DNA from: Halobaculum sp. MBLA0147
GTDB taxonomy: Archaea; Halobacteriota; Halobacteria; Halobacteriales; Haloferacaceae
Direction of reading: 5' to 3'
Length of the DNA stretch: 64,000 bases
Assembly: GCF_041361345.1 (NCBI RefSeq)
Contig: NZ_JBGKAD010000005.1
Location: 1-64,000, forward strand
A model generated the notes under the pieces. It saw only the letters and a program-made list of their open reading frames with translations, was not told the origin of the DNA and did not search any database. Made by a program: the position numbers and the translations under genes. Within the stretch, counting starts at the first letter, position 1, and each line of letters starts with the position of its first letter. This document shows positions 36,238 through 44,958 of this stretch, one piece after another.

Positions 36238-37256
36238 CGGTTCGGAGTGGTCTCGTCGCGTTGAAAGAGAACTTGGTGTACGTGGTTGTTGCGTCACTCA
36301 TTGTCGGGCTAACGACCGGACAGTTCATCGGAGCAAGCACACGTGGACTGCTCCGTGCGAGCGTCGTTCCGATTCTGTTTGTGATGATCTACCCGATGAT
36401 GATCAACGTCGACGTACGTGAGGTCGTCGGGATTCGCGACCATGCGGGACCCGTACTTGCTAGTCTCGCAGTAAACTTCCTCGTCACCCCAGTGCTTGCA
36501 CTCGGCTTAGCACGCTTGTTCTTCGCTGGCGATGTCGGCTACGCCGTCGGTCTGTACTTCGTGGCACTGGTTCCAACCTCTGGGATGACGGCCGCGTGGA
36601 CAGGGCTGGCGGACGGTGACCTGGAGGCAGCGCTCGTCGCGATGGCTGTCAACCTCCTCGTCGCGGTCGCCGTGCTCCCCGCGTACCTCTCCGTGTTGAT
36701 CCCCGGGAGCGTGGGATTCGAACCGACACGCCTGTACCGCCAACTAGCACAGGTTGTCGTCGTCCCGATGCTCGCCGGTGCGGTCACGCGCCGGCTGTTA
36801 CACCGTCGGTACGGGGCCGACGGCTTCCGACGCCTGAAACCGGCACTGGGAGGCGTCAGCTCACTCGGTGTGACACTGATCGTCTTCGTTGCAACCGCCA
36901 TGCGATCGACTGCGATCCTCGCGGATCCAGTGGCGTCGCTGAGCGTGATCGTCCCACTCGTCGGATTTTACGCCGGGACACTCGCCGTCGGTGCGGTAGT
37001 GGGGCGAGTGCTGTTCGACCACGCTCGTGGGACGGCTCTGGTGTACGCCACCAGCATGCGGAACCTTTCAATCGCATTGGCGGTAGTCGTCGCCGCAGAC
37101 GAACTGCCCCCAGCGGCCGTCCTCCCGATTGCACTCGGATACCTACTCCAGCCGCCGTTGGGAGCAGTCTACGTGCATTACCGCCGGGATGTGATCGGCG
37201 AAGGACTGACCCTCCGTGAGGCCGTTCAGCGTCTTGTCCGTGGGGAATCAGCGTGA
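36234..37256 (+). CDS. BASS/ACR3-like transporter
   Basis: A 340-residue membrane protein with about ten helices. It matches the bile acid:sodium symporter fold, in which ACR3-type arsenite exporters also sit. Hallmarks are 'VPILFVMIYPMMINVD' in the first half and 'ALVYATSMRNLSIALAVV' in the second. The cysteine typical of ACR3 pumps in the fourth segment is not evident, so arsenite export is uncertain. It overlaps small ORFs at both ends by four bases. Confidence 0.85.
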   Translation: MTVRSGLVALKENLVYVVVASLIVGLTTGQFIGASTRGLLRASVVPILFVMIYPMMINVDVREVVGIRDHAGPVLASLAVNFLVTPVLALGLARLFFAGDVGYAVGLYFVALVPTSGMTAAWTGLADGDLEAALVAMAVNLLVAVAVLPAYLSVLIPGSVGFEPTRLYRQLAQVVVVPMLAGAVTRRLLHRRYGADGFRRLKPALGGVSSLGVTLIVFVATAMRSTAILADPVASLSVIVPLVGFYAGTLAVGAVVGRVLFDHARGTALVYATSMRNLSIALAVVVAADELPPAAVLPIALGYLLQPPLGAVYVHYRRDVIGEGLTLREAVQRLVRGESA

Positions 37257-37423
37257 CTAACAGGCGCTCTGCTGGAACAACCCGCACCCACCAACGGCGC
37301 CTCGGCCCAACCGTTGTCAGTGTTGTCTTCACTATCTGTCTCGGGATCCTGTTGCTCCCTCTCGTACCGCTCGCTTGCCTCGTTGCTGGTCTCCGGGCTG
37401 CCCGGCGGCGAACCCCTGGGTGA
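37253..37423 (+). CDS. 56-residue single-helix membrane protein
   Basis: The GTG start overlaps the transporter stop (GTGA). A basic N terminus is followed by one hydrophobic helix (about residues 20-46) and an arginine-rich tail. Coupling suggests a transporter accessory. No family recognised. Confidence 0.55.
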   Translation: MTNRRSAGTTRTHQRRLGPTVVSVVFTICLGILLLPLVPLACLVAGLRAARRRTPG

Positions 37424-37495
37424 TTCTCTCATTCACTCGATGACACATCGATGCCCACGTCGCGACGACCGTCGCCGGCGTTAAGTGCCTGAGTA

Positions 37496-37512
37496 TTGTA
37501 CTATTCGTACAA
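37496..37512. promoter_or_regulatory. TTGTAC-N5-GTACAA dyad before reductase-like gene
   Basis: TTGTAC (37496-37501) and GTACAA (37507-37512) form a perfect dyad two bases before the ATG at 37515. A TATA-like TTAAGTG lies about 34 bases upstream of the ATG, so the dyad covers the start of a leaderless message and could block it. Confidence 0.5.
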
Positions 37513-37514
37513 GC

Positions 37515-38438
37515 ATGGATGTGACAGTGATTGGCGGTGGACCAGCGGGCTTGAGTGCTGCTATCTACACGGCGCGTGCTGGTAAGGACACGCTCGTGCT
37601 CGACAAGGGTGGTGGAACGACTCGCCAGGTCGACTGGATGGAGAACTTCTACGGCTTCCCCGACGGCATCTCTGGAGAGGAGATCGTCGAACGTGGTGAG
37701 AAACACGCCAAGCGCTTCGACGCGGAGATTCGACGAGAGGAAGTGGTCAAGGTGACGCCCGACGGGGATGGATTCGTTGTTGAGACGACGGATAACACGT
37801 ACCAGACACGGGGACTGATCCTCGCAACAGGGGCCTCCTACGAGTCGCCGGCGATTGGCGGCATCGATGACTACGAGGGACAGGGCGTCTCGTATTGCGT
37901 CGAGTGTGACGCGTACTTCTACCGGGATGCACCGGTCGCCGTCGTCGGTGCGGGCGACTACGCCGTCGAGGAGGCGTCCGCGCTGTTGGACTACACGGAT
38001 GAGGTGTACCTGTTGACAGATTGCGAATCACTCGACGCCGACGAGGCGACCGTCTCACGACTCGAGACAGCCGGCGTGGAAGTCATCACCGACACCGTCG
38101 ACAGGGTGGCTGGCGACGACCACCTCGAGCGGGTCGTGTTCCGAGACGGAGACACACTGTCCGTCGAGGGACTGTTCGTCGCGTTGGGTGCGGCCGGTGG
38201 GACGGACATCGCAGAGACGCTCGGTATCCCGCGAGACGGCCCCTACCTAGAGGTGAATCCGGACCAGTCGACCGCCGTCGACGGTGTGTACGCCGCCGGC
38301 GACCTGACCGGCGGGAACCGACAAGTCGCCACGTCTGTCGGCGAGGGAGCAGACGCCGCTGTGAACCTACTCGAAGAGTTCCGCGGTGCCGACTACGTCG
38401 ATTATAAGAAGCTGGACACGGCAGCCGAATCGGCATAA
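37515..38438 (+). CDS. Thioredoxin-reductase-like flavoprotein
   Basis: A 307-residue NAD(P)/FAD oxidoreductase. The FAD motif 'VIGGGPAGLSAAIY' is at residues 5-18 and the NAD(P) motif 'VAVVGAGDYAVEEA' in the middle. The redox pair is C128-V-E-C131 ('YCVECDAYF'), instead of the usual CAxC. 'GVYAAGDLTGGNRQVATSVG' near the C terminus binds FAD. The ATG at 37515 begins exactly at the flavin fold. It likely reduces thioredoxin or a related protein; the nucleotide preference is not clear. Control through the dyad at 37496 is possible. Confidence 0.93.
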   Translation: MDVTVIGGGPAGLSAAIYTARAGKDTLVLDKGGGTTRQVDWMENFYGFPDGISGEEIVERGEKHAKRFDAEIRREEVVKVTPDGDGFVVETTDNTYQTRGLILATGASYESPAIGGIDDYEGQGVSYCVECDAYFYRDAPVAVVGAGDYAVEEASALLDYTDEVYLLTDCESLDADEATVSRLETAGVEVITDTVDRVAGDDHLERVVFRDGDTLSVEGLFVALGAAGGTDIAETLGIPRDGPYLEVNPDQSTAVDGVYAAGDLTGGNRQVATSVGEGADAAVNLLEEFRGADYVDYKKLDTAAESA

Positions 38439-38510
38439 CAACGACCACACATAGTCTATTAATTAGTTATAGCTTTTGATAAATCGGGTTCGTATTTCCT
38501 GCCGGCCCTA

Positions 38511-38759
38511 TCAGGCCGTGCCACCGCGGCGGAATCCACCCGGTGGGCGAAGACTGATTCCCGCCAAGAGCGCGGCTGCCGGGAAGAACAGCAGTGCACC
38601 GAGCGCGGTGACGATGTCGTCGTGTTGGACCCCGTACCACAGACTCCCGGCGGCGAGCATTGTCACCACACCTGTTGCCGCGACGAGTGGTCCGTTGACG
38701 TGACGGAGCCGCTCGTGGACCCACTGTCTGATCACACTGTAGTTTCGTAGCCGTCTCAC
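38511..38759 (-). CDS. Small membrane protein, two helices
   Basis: An 82-residue protein with a basic N terminus and two hydrophobic helices (about 25-44 and 50-68). It is divergent from the broken Bat-type regulator, and the 84-base spacer holds a TTGGC-N4-GCCAA-like site. Function unknown. Confidence 0.6.
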   Translation of the reverse strand: MRRLRNYSVIRQWVHERLRHVNGPLVAATGVVTMLAAGSLWYGVQHDDIVTALGALLFFPAAALLAGISLRPPGGFRRGGTA

Positions 38760-38771
38760 CTAGGTCTCCGC

Positions 38772-38785
38772 TTGGCACACGCTAA
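38772..38785. promoter_or_regulatory. TTGGC-ACAC-GCTAA site (one mismatch)
   Basis: It lies between the small membrane gene and the Bat-type regulator, 59 bases before the regulator start. It differs from the perfect palindrome at one arm position, which might weaken binding and suits autoregulation. Confidence 0.5.
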
Positions 38786-38843
38786 GCCACCGTTGGACGT
38801 GACGGAGACCGAAACCAGTTAGACCGCAGACAATGTAGCGGCA

Positions 38844-39566
38844 TTGATGCGAGAGTTTCAGTTCTCGCTCCACTACGAGTCGGGCGTGGACAAGTACGCC
38901 GACCGTCTCGACGAGTACGGCTCGTTGCGTTCGGAAGCTCTCGTCTCCTGTCTAGATCCGACAGAGTTCTGGCGGCTCGAACTCGTCACCGGCGACCGAA
39001 AGGCACTCTCCGCAGTCGACGAGTTGCTCCGCGACAAAACAGTCGACCGCGAGTCGATCAGTAGCCGTGACTGTCGTGGAGCGCGACGACACAGTGTACT
39101 CGAGTCGGACGCCTCTCACCGAGTCGTGTACACACACGTCGGAGACATCCAGTACTGTGACGCCGTCCCGACGATCGCCGCCCGATACCTCGAGGGAGGA
39201 ACGCTCTTCGAAGTCGTCCGCGACGGCACCACAAGTCGCTGGCGGGTGTTGCTGCAAGACGACGACAAAGTTGGAATGGTGTACGACACGATCACCGGTT
39301 GACTCGCAGACGGGATCACGTTTCAGTTCGGACACCTCGAGAGTGTGAATGGATGGCACACCGACCTCCTAGGCGGAGGGTCGCTCCCAGACGAACAACG
39401 TGAGGCACTGGAACTCGCCGTCGAGCGTGGCTACTTCGAGGAACCACGCGCCGTTTCCATCGAAGACCTCGCGACCGAACTCGGTGTTCCACGCTCGACG
39501 GCGTCGTATCGACTCCGTCGTGCGACCGCGGCGCTCGCAGAGGGTTTCGTCGACGGGTGGTACTGA
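38844..39566 (+). pseudogene. Bat-type HTH_10 regulator split by an in-frame TGA
   Basis: Two pieces in one frame make a typical Bat-type protein. The first (38844-39302, 152 residues) is the sensor part with cysteines in 'SSRDCRGARRHS' and 'YCDAVPTIAARYLEGGTLFE'. Then TGA at 39300-39302 interrupts it. Reading on gives 'LADGITFQFGHLES' and, from the GTG at 39345, a complete HTH_10 domain ('EQREALELAVERGYFEEPRA', 'LGVPRSTASYRLRRATAALA'). The linker looks like true protein, so the stop is probably a point mutation or sequence error. Alternatively the two parts are expressed separately. Target sites may be the nearby TTGGC-N4-GCCAA palindromes. Confidence 0.8.
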
Positions 39567-39688
39567 CATACAACGTCCGTCGAGAGATTTGTCGACCGGC
39601 TGGACCGATCCCGGCTCTCTCGAACCGGCTCGCCGGGGAATCAGAACTGTCGGTAGGTCTTTGTCGCCAGACCGTCTCAACTCAGGTA

Positions 39689-40585
39689 ATGGACACTGAG
39701 GGGGTCACGAGTGGCTTGTCAGAGGACACAGGGGAGACGAGCGAGACACCGCCGCTCGTCTCTCCTGCGTGGGTTCGTGAGCGACTCGACGAGTTCGCCA
39801 CCTCCGATCCGGATCTCCGGTTAGTCGAAGTGGATATGAACCCGGCGTTCTACGAGGTGGCCCACCTCCCCGGTGCCGTCGGGTTCGACTGGCGGCACGA
39901 TCTCCAAGCCGACCGGGTACGCGACATCCCGTCGCCGTCGGCGTTCGCGGACCTGCTCGGGAGTCACGGGATCGGACCCGACACGACGATCGTCGTGTAC
40001 GGCGACAACGCGAACTGGTTTGCAGCACACTTCTACTGGGTAGCGAGCTACTACGGGCACGCTGACGTACGGCTCCTCGATGGAGGCCGGACCTACTGGA
40101 CGGAACACGATATGCCGACGACAGACGAGGTCCCGACATACCCGCGTGTCACGTACCCGACGCCGACCGCAGACGAGTCGATCCGCGCGTACCGCCGAGA
40201 GGTCTCGCGTGCACTCGAATCGGAGACGGCGCTCGTCGACGTGCGGATGCCGGAGGAGTACCGTGGCGACCTCGTCGCGCCACCTGGGACTGACGAAGGA
40301 GCACGCCGAGGTGGACACCTCCCAGGGGCAGTGAACGTCCGGTGGTCGGCGAACGTCGGTCCAGACCGACGGTTCCGCTCCCGCGAGGAACTCGCGACGA
40401 TGTACGCAGACGCTGGTGTCGGTCGCGGCGAGGACGTGATCACGTACTGTCGGATCGGCGAACGCTCGTCGGTCACGTGGTTCGTGCTCTCGGAACTGCT
40501 CGGGTACGACGCGGTTCGCAACTACGACGGATCTTGGGCAGAGTGGGGGAACCTCGTCGGCGCTCCCGTCGCCGTCGGGGAGTGA
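39689..40585 (+). CDS. Two-domain thiosulfate/mercaptopyruvate sulfurtransferase
   Basis: A 298-residue sulfurtransferase with two rhodanese domains. The first (about 30-140) has the inactive-type loop; the second carries the active cysteine C254 in 'ITYCRIGERSS'. Other family marks are 'VSPAWVRERLDEF', 'HLPGAVGFDWRHDLQ' and 'LVDVRMPEEYRG'. The loop 'CRIGERS' favours thiosulfate-type sulfurtransferases. The ATG at 39689 is preferred over one 44 codons earlier. It transfers sulfur to cyanide or a thiol acceptor and links this region with the 20-28 kb sulfur cluster. Confidence 0.93.
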   Translation: MDTEGVTSGLSEDTGETSETPPLVSPAWVRERLDEFATSDPDLRLVEVDMNPAFYEVAHLPGAVGFDWRHDLQADRVRDIPSPSAFADLLGSHGIGPDTTIVVYGDNANWFAAHFYWVASYYGHADVRLLDGGRTYWTEHDMPTTDEVPTYPRVTYPTPTADESIRAYRREVSRALESETALVDVRMPEEYRGDLVAPPGTDEGARRGGHLPGAVNVRWSANVGPDRRFRSREELATMYADAGVGRGEDVITYCRIGERSSVTWFVLSELLGYDAVRNYDGSWAEWGNLVGAPVAVGE

Positions 40586-40748
40586 TCTCAGTCACTACGT
40601 GTGTTTTCACTGCGTTGGAATGGCAGGCCAGTTAGGCTGTTTCAACTCCTACTATTGGTGTGAACGATACACTGATCAGGAGCAAGTGCCGGCTACTCTC
40701 GACCGAGAACTGTGTTAAAACACCTGGGACCGACAATACGGTCACGGT

Positions 40749-41285
40749 GTGGAGGTGAGCGTGCGGCGTCAGATCGGTGTTGGTGCGGCTAGCATCGTCA
40801 TGCTGTCAGTCGTCCCCGTGGTTGGACTAATCGCGCCACTGCTCGGCGGTGGATTCGCCGGGCGATACACCGACGAGTCGCCCGAGCGGGGTGCGGTTGT
40901 CGGGGCGGGTTCGGGTATCGTCGCGTCGATACTTGGACTCCCACTGGCTATCGCTGCGAGTGTTGCCATCGCAGCGACATCATGGACCCTCGCTGCAGCC
41001 ATACTTGTCGGAACGGTCGGTATGGCGCTATATACAACTGGGATGAGTGCACTCGGCGGGTATGTTGGACAGCTACTCACTGCAGAAGCTAACGAGTCAG
41101 GCATAGACTCCACAGTTGAACAGCTCCGTGCGGAGTATCTCAACGATGCCGTCAGCGAGACAGAATTTGAGCGACGGCTTGAACAGGCTTTGCGTGACGG
41201 TGATCCCTCAGAAGCGATGCAAGGAGATATTGATGACGTAGAGCAGGTCGAGACCATAGATAATCGTCTCGAAGAACGCCCCTGA
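40749..41285 (+). CDS. DUF5518-like membrane protein with SHOCT domain
   Basis: A 178-residue protein with three to four membrane helices (residues about 10-115), rich in glycine and alanine, resembling DUF5518. A C-terminal SHOCT motif follows, 'TVEQLRAEYLNDAVSETEFE' (about 122-148), and then an acidic tail. SHOCT domains occur at the ends of many small membrane proteins and may mediate oligomerisation. The ATG or the GTG just before it could be the start. Function unknown. Confidence 0.8.
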   Translation: MEVSVRRQIGVGAASIVMLSVVPVVGLIAPLLGGGFAGRYTDESPERGAVVGAGSGIVASILGLPLAIAASVAIAATSWTLAAAILVGTVGMALYTTGMSALGGYVGQLLTAEANESGIDSTVEQLRAEYLNDAVSETEFERRLEQALRDGDPSEAMQGDIDDVEQVETIDNRLEERP

Positions 41286-41351
41286 TGGTGGTATGAATTC
41301 TGTGTCAGCTACTTTGCTGAACCGGATTAAAAGATATATAGAAGATTCAGC

Positions 41352-43094
41352 TCAGTCACCACGCACGGTCTCGTCGTTTTCATCCTCACCCCCGTCAGCG
41401 ACGAGCCGCTGTCGCCGGGACGCAAACCAATCCCACTCAGCCGTGTTCAGATCATCGTCGGCCAGGTTCCATGGATCGCCACTCTCAATACGGGTGCCCT
41501 CTCGCCAGGAGACAACGATATTGTACAGCCAGATGAGCTGGCCGATGGTGAGGATTACTGCACCGAATGTGGCGACTTGATGGAGCGTCGTAAACTGCGG
41601 GAGGTAGCTAGCGTACCGCCGCGGCATACCGCCGTACCCCAGTAGCACCATCGCAAAGAAGGTCACATTCACACCGACCATTGTCAGCCAGAAGTGGACT
41701 CTCCCTAACGACTCCTGATACCATCGTCCAGCGTACAACGGGAACCAGTAGTAGATGCCCGCGAACACAGCGAACACCGTCCCACCCATCAGGAAGTAGT
41801 GGAAGTGTCCGACGACATAGTAGGTGTCATGCAGCACCAGGTCCACTGGAATTGACGCGAGGAACACACCTGTCACACCACCAATGACCACATTTGAGAC
41901 GAAGCCGACACAGAATAGCATCGGCGTGGTCAGGCGTAGTTTTCCATTCCACAACGTCGTGATCCAGTTGAACGTCTTGACCGCTGTCGGCACTGCGATG
42001 GCAAGTGAGATAGCCATAAAGCTCGCACGGAGTCGGGGATCAATCCCAGTCGAGAACATATGATGGGCCCAGACGCCGAACGAGAGTACGCCGATTGCGA
42101 GTGTGGAGTAGACGACGAATTTGAATCCAAACAGCTTCCGGCCAGCGAATCGCGGGAGGACGTAACTCACGATCCCCATCGCCGGCAGGATCAAGATGTA
42201 CACTTCCGGGTGGCCCCAAAACCAGAAGAGGTGTTGCCAGAGGATCGGGTCGCCGCCACCAAGGAAGAACTCTGTTCCGAAGTTGCGGTCTAAGAGGAGC
42301 ATCAAGATTGCACTACCCAAAAGCGGGAACGCGAACAGAATCAGTCCGGACTGAGTAAGGATCGTCCACGACAGAATATCCAGGTTTGCCCACGTTACCT
42401 TGCGATTCCGCTCTGTCACAATAGTGACAATGAAGTTAATCGCACCCATCGTCACAGAAATTCCCGAAAGGTGAAGCCCCAGCAGCATGAGATCCACGCC
42501 GACGTTACCCTGCGTACCAACCCCACCGCCAGCTGACAGTGGTGTATACATTGTCCAAGCAGTCTGGGCTGGGATCACCCCCTCTAGCGGGAGGAACCCA
42601 GCGATCACGAGCAACGCCGACGGCGGCAACAGCCAGAACGCGATAGCGTTGATCCGTGGGAACGCCATGTCATCAGCGCCGATCAGCATTGGCACAAGGT
42701 AGTTTGAGAAGGCAGCTAAAATCGGTGTACCGAACAGGATCAGCATCGCGATCCCGTGGCTCGTCAGCAGGGAATTATAGAATGTCGTCGAGATGAGAGT
42801 CATTTCTGGGTCGATTAGCTCGGCACGCATCACCATTGCCGCGCCGCCGGCCCACCCGAAGATTATTACAGAGTACACGCCGTATAGAACTCCGATATCC
42901 CGGTGGTCAACGGTCGTGAGCCACCGGAGCAGGCCAGAGGGTTTGTTTCCAACCGTCGTGTCTGTCTCTTCGTTGCCGCTCACGGCTGTCCCGCTCGCTG
43001 CCACCGACTGCCAGTTCTCAACCCTGGCGAGGAAGGTGACGACGGCGAGCAAGAGCCCAGCCGAGAGTAGTCCGAGCAACACCTGTGTCTCCAT
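41352..43094 (-). CDS. coxA: Heme-copper oxidase subunit I (cytochrome c/quinol oxidase)
   Basis: The catalytic subunit of an A-type heme-copper oxidase, 580 residues and twelve membrane helices. Signatures include the low-spin heme ligands in 'SLLTSHGIAMLILFGTP', the CuB/tyrosine block 'FWFWGHPEVYILILP', the histidine pair 'GVWAHHMFSTG', and 'HFHYFLMGG' near helix X. The ATG at 43094 is preferred; a longer frame from 43187 would run through a TTGGC-N4-GCCAA palindrome. No subunit II or III gene is adjacent. It pumps protons while reducing oxygen. Confidence 0.95.
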   Translation of the reverse strand: METQVLLGLLSAGLLLAVVTFLARVENWQSVAASGTAVSGNEETDTTVGNKPSGLLRWLTTVDHRDIGVLYGVYSVIIFGWAGGAAMVMRAELIDPEMTLISTTFYNSLLTSHGIAMLILFGTPILAAFSNYLVPMLIGADDMAFPRINAIAFWLLPPSALLVIAGFLPLEGVIPAQTAWTMYTPLSAGGGVGTQGNVGVDLMLLGLHLSGISVTMGAINFIVTIVTERNRKVTWANLDILSWTILTQSGLILFAFPLLGSAILMLLLDRNFGTEFFLGGGDPILWQHLFWFWGHPEVYILILPAMGIVSYVLPRFAGRKLFGFKFVVYSTLAIGVLSFGVWAHHMFSTGIDPRLRASFMAISLAIAVPTAVKTFNWITTLWNGKLRLTTPMLFCVGFVSNVVIGGVTGVFLASIPVDLVLHDTYYVVGHFHYFLMGGTVFAVFAGIYYWFPLYAGRWYQESLGRVHFWLTMVGVNVTFFAMVLLGYGGMPRRYASYLPQFTTLHQVATFGAVILTIGQLIWLYNIVVSWREGTRIESGDPWNLADDDLNTAEWDWFASRRQRLVADGGEDENDETVRGD

Positions 43095-43132
43095 GCGTGT
43101 TTCCCACCAGACGAGAACACTTGTCGCACCGG

Positions 43133-43146
43133 TTGGCACGCGCCAA
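43133..43146. promoter_or_regulatory. TTGGC-ACGC-GCCAA palindrome before coxA
   Basis: A perfect inverted repeat 39-52 bases before the coxA start, positioned like the site upstream of the ferritin-like gene. It supports a shared regulator of the two terminal oxidases. Confidence 0.6.
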
Positions 43147-43569
43147 ATCTGTTGTCTCTTGAAGAACATAGCCGCTGTCGGAAACAAGAGTTAATTCGAA
43201 ACGCGAGATGAAACAAACCCCCATTTTCTCAGGGATAGGAGGAAGTCAAGAAGATCGAGGTGAACGCCTCAAGACTCGTCCCTGTGGTACTTCATCAGCC
43301 CGGTGCAGAAGCAGCAGCCGCGTAGTTCACCAGCACGTTGATAAAGCCCAATCAACTCACCACGGGACCTCTCGTGGTCACCGTCGTTGTGCTGGGCATG
43401 CTAAGAGCAGAGTCGATTCATCTCGCAAACGGGGAGTCAGCAATCATCGGTTCGCAGACCGAACTCGTCTGGTGTCTTTTATGATTCGCAACTCACTCTT
43501 GTTCCCATGGCCTGCTCTCGTCGCTGTCAGTTTACTGCTTTTATTCACTAGAAAAAAGTTATGTGGGTT
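43147..43569. other. Intergenic region, no convincing gene
   Basis: About 420 bases. A minus-strand fragment near 43280-43380 reads as 'SRGELIGLYQRAGELRGCC' between stops and might be a coding remnant. No domain was recognised. The last 100 bases are A/T-rich. Confidence 0.35.
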
Positions 43570-44736
43570 TTAGGACAGTAGGCGCTTTGCGAGTCGCTCA
43601 GCGAGGTCACGCCCTCCGTCAGTTGCAATCCCGACTGTCTGTCCGTCATCGCTTCTCCACGCGACGATTGTCCGGCTATCTGTCTCTGTCACACGAACCG
43701 ACTCACCGGCCACTGTCGTGTTTTCGACATCACGATCGCTAGTCGGTAGTTCGTCAGCAGTTGTCGCAACCACCGAGACGTTCGCTGGTCCAGTGTACTG
43801 TGCGATGGCTGTCTCACCACCGAAGCTAACAACACTTCCACCGGCGAACGTGTATGATTCGCCAGAGAGCTCTGGGACAGTCGCCTCGGTCGCCGATTGA
43901 AGCGACTTGAAGCTGTCATAGTCAACGGCACTGGCTGCACCCGGCTGATCACGGGCGTCGCTGGGTGGTTGGAACGTCTCGTTGCTGACGCTCACATTCA
44001 ACCGAGTTTCAGTATAATCAATAGTCACGGTGTCGTTATCGCTCACAATACGCTGGCGGAGCAACAGGTCTGACTCAACGCTGACCCAGTTGGTCACCGT
44101 CGTGTCGACTTCATCGTTGGTTGAACTAACTTCGACGATCCACGCCTGTGTGTCACGGACAGTTGTCTGTCCGACGCGATCTGCCGTCCGGTTACTCTCA
44201 TTCCAGGCGCCTGCTGTGGGCTGCATGCCCGTTCGATTGTGCCAGTTGACTCGGTCGCTGGGTGCTGCTTTGCTCATCTGGCTCTGACGCTCCGTCGTAT
44301 TTTCTTGAACCCGCTCACGCCAGTCCTCGCCAGCTGTCTGATTCATAAGCGCCCGGAGTTCCGACCGGTTTTCAACGACGCGCGTGACACCACTTGATTC
44401 ATCGTGAATCCACGCAACCGAGCCGTTCGTCCCAACGACGATGGTCCGGTTCTCTGTCGTCGTCGTCAATCGTGTTCTATTGTTTGTCGCGACGGCGTAC
44501 GATACTGTTGTTGTTCGATTCGTCGTTCCGTTGTCAACGGTCACTGTCGCCTCACCAACGACCGTATCTGCTGACTCATACGTTGCTGCCGCATCGTCAA
44601 GGATTGCATCACCGCTCGGTGCGCCAAGGTCTGCCATCGCCGCACCGCCGACCGTAACGACCCCAAGCAGCACCATTCCGATGGCGACTGCATTGCGCAC
44701 GATACCACGTCTTCGGTCTGGTTGCCCTTCCATCAT
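43570..44736 (-). CDS. LolA-like secreted protein with N-terminal anchor
   Basis: A 388-residue protein. A single hydrophobic segment (about residues 15-35) anchors or exports it, and the rest is asparagine/threonine-rich and extracellular, with many N-glycosylation-like NxT/NxS sites. The fold resembles LolA/DUF4367-type proteins: 'ATYESADTVVGEATVTVDNG', 'WVSVESDLLLRQRIVSDNDT', 'VNWHNRTGM'. Adjacent ATGs at 44736 and 44733 are both possible starts. It is divergent from a MacB-type ABC pair, and a lipid- or substrate-carrier role is plausible but unproven. Confidence 0.82.
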   Translation of the reverse strand: MMEGQPDRRRGIVRNAVAIGMVLLGVVTVGGAAMADLGAPSGDAILDDAAATYESADTVVGEATVTVDNGTTNRTTTVSYAVATNNRTRLTTTTENRTIVVGTNGSVAWIHDESSGVTRVVENRSELRALMNQTAGEDWRERVQENTTERQSQMSKAAPSDRVNWHNRTGMQPTAGAWNESNRTADRVGQTTVRDTQAWIVEVSSTNDEVDTTVTNWVSVESDLLLRQRIVSDNDTVTIDYTETRLNVSVSNETFQPPSDARDQPGAASAVDYDSFKSLQSATEATVPELSGESYTFAGGSVVSFGGETAIAQYTGPANVSVVATTADELPTSDRDVENTTVAGESVRVTETDSRTIVAWRSDDGQTVGIATDGGRDLAERLAKRLLS

Positions 44737-44958
44737 ATAGAGTATAGCACTACTCCGTAAAGACCAGACAGGGCATTCACACAGCTCGAACCTGTGGGAA
44801 ACAACTATATACCTCCAGACATAGGCGGTTTCTCTGCCTGGCAAACAACTTTGGACATCAATCCTCCCTGGTTTTGTAGGCTATTAAATTGTGGTGTACA
44901 TTCACTACTGCTGCCGCCGTGGCATTGGCTTACAACTATTCCGACCGTACACTGTGGC

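Noticed and set aside
43095-43187. Longer coxA start at 43187
   Set aside because: It would place the TTGGC-N4-GCCAA palindrome inside the gene; the shorter start begins at a hydrophobic helix.
43208-43573. 121-codon plus-strand frame between coxA and the LolA-like gene
   Set aside because: Serine/arginine-rich until a hydrophobic end, no start context, no match.
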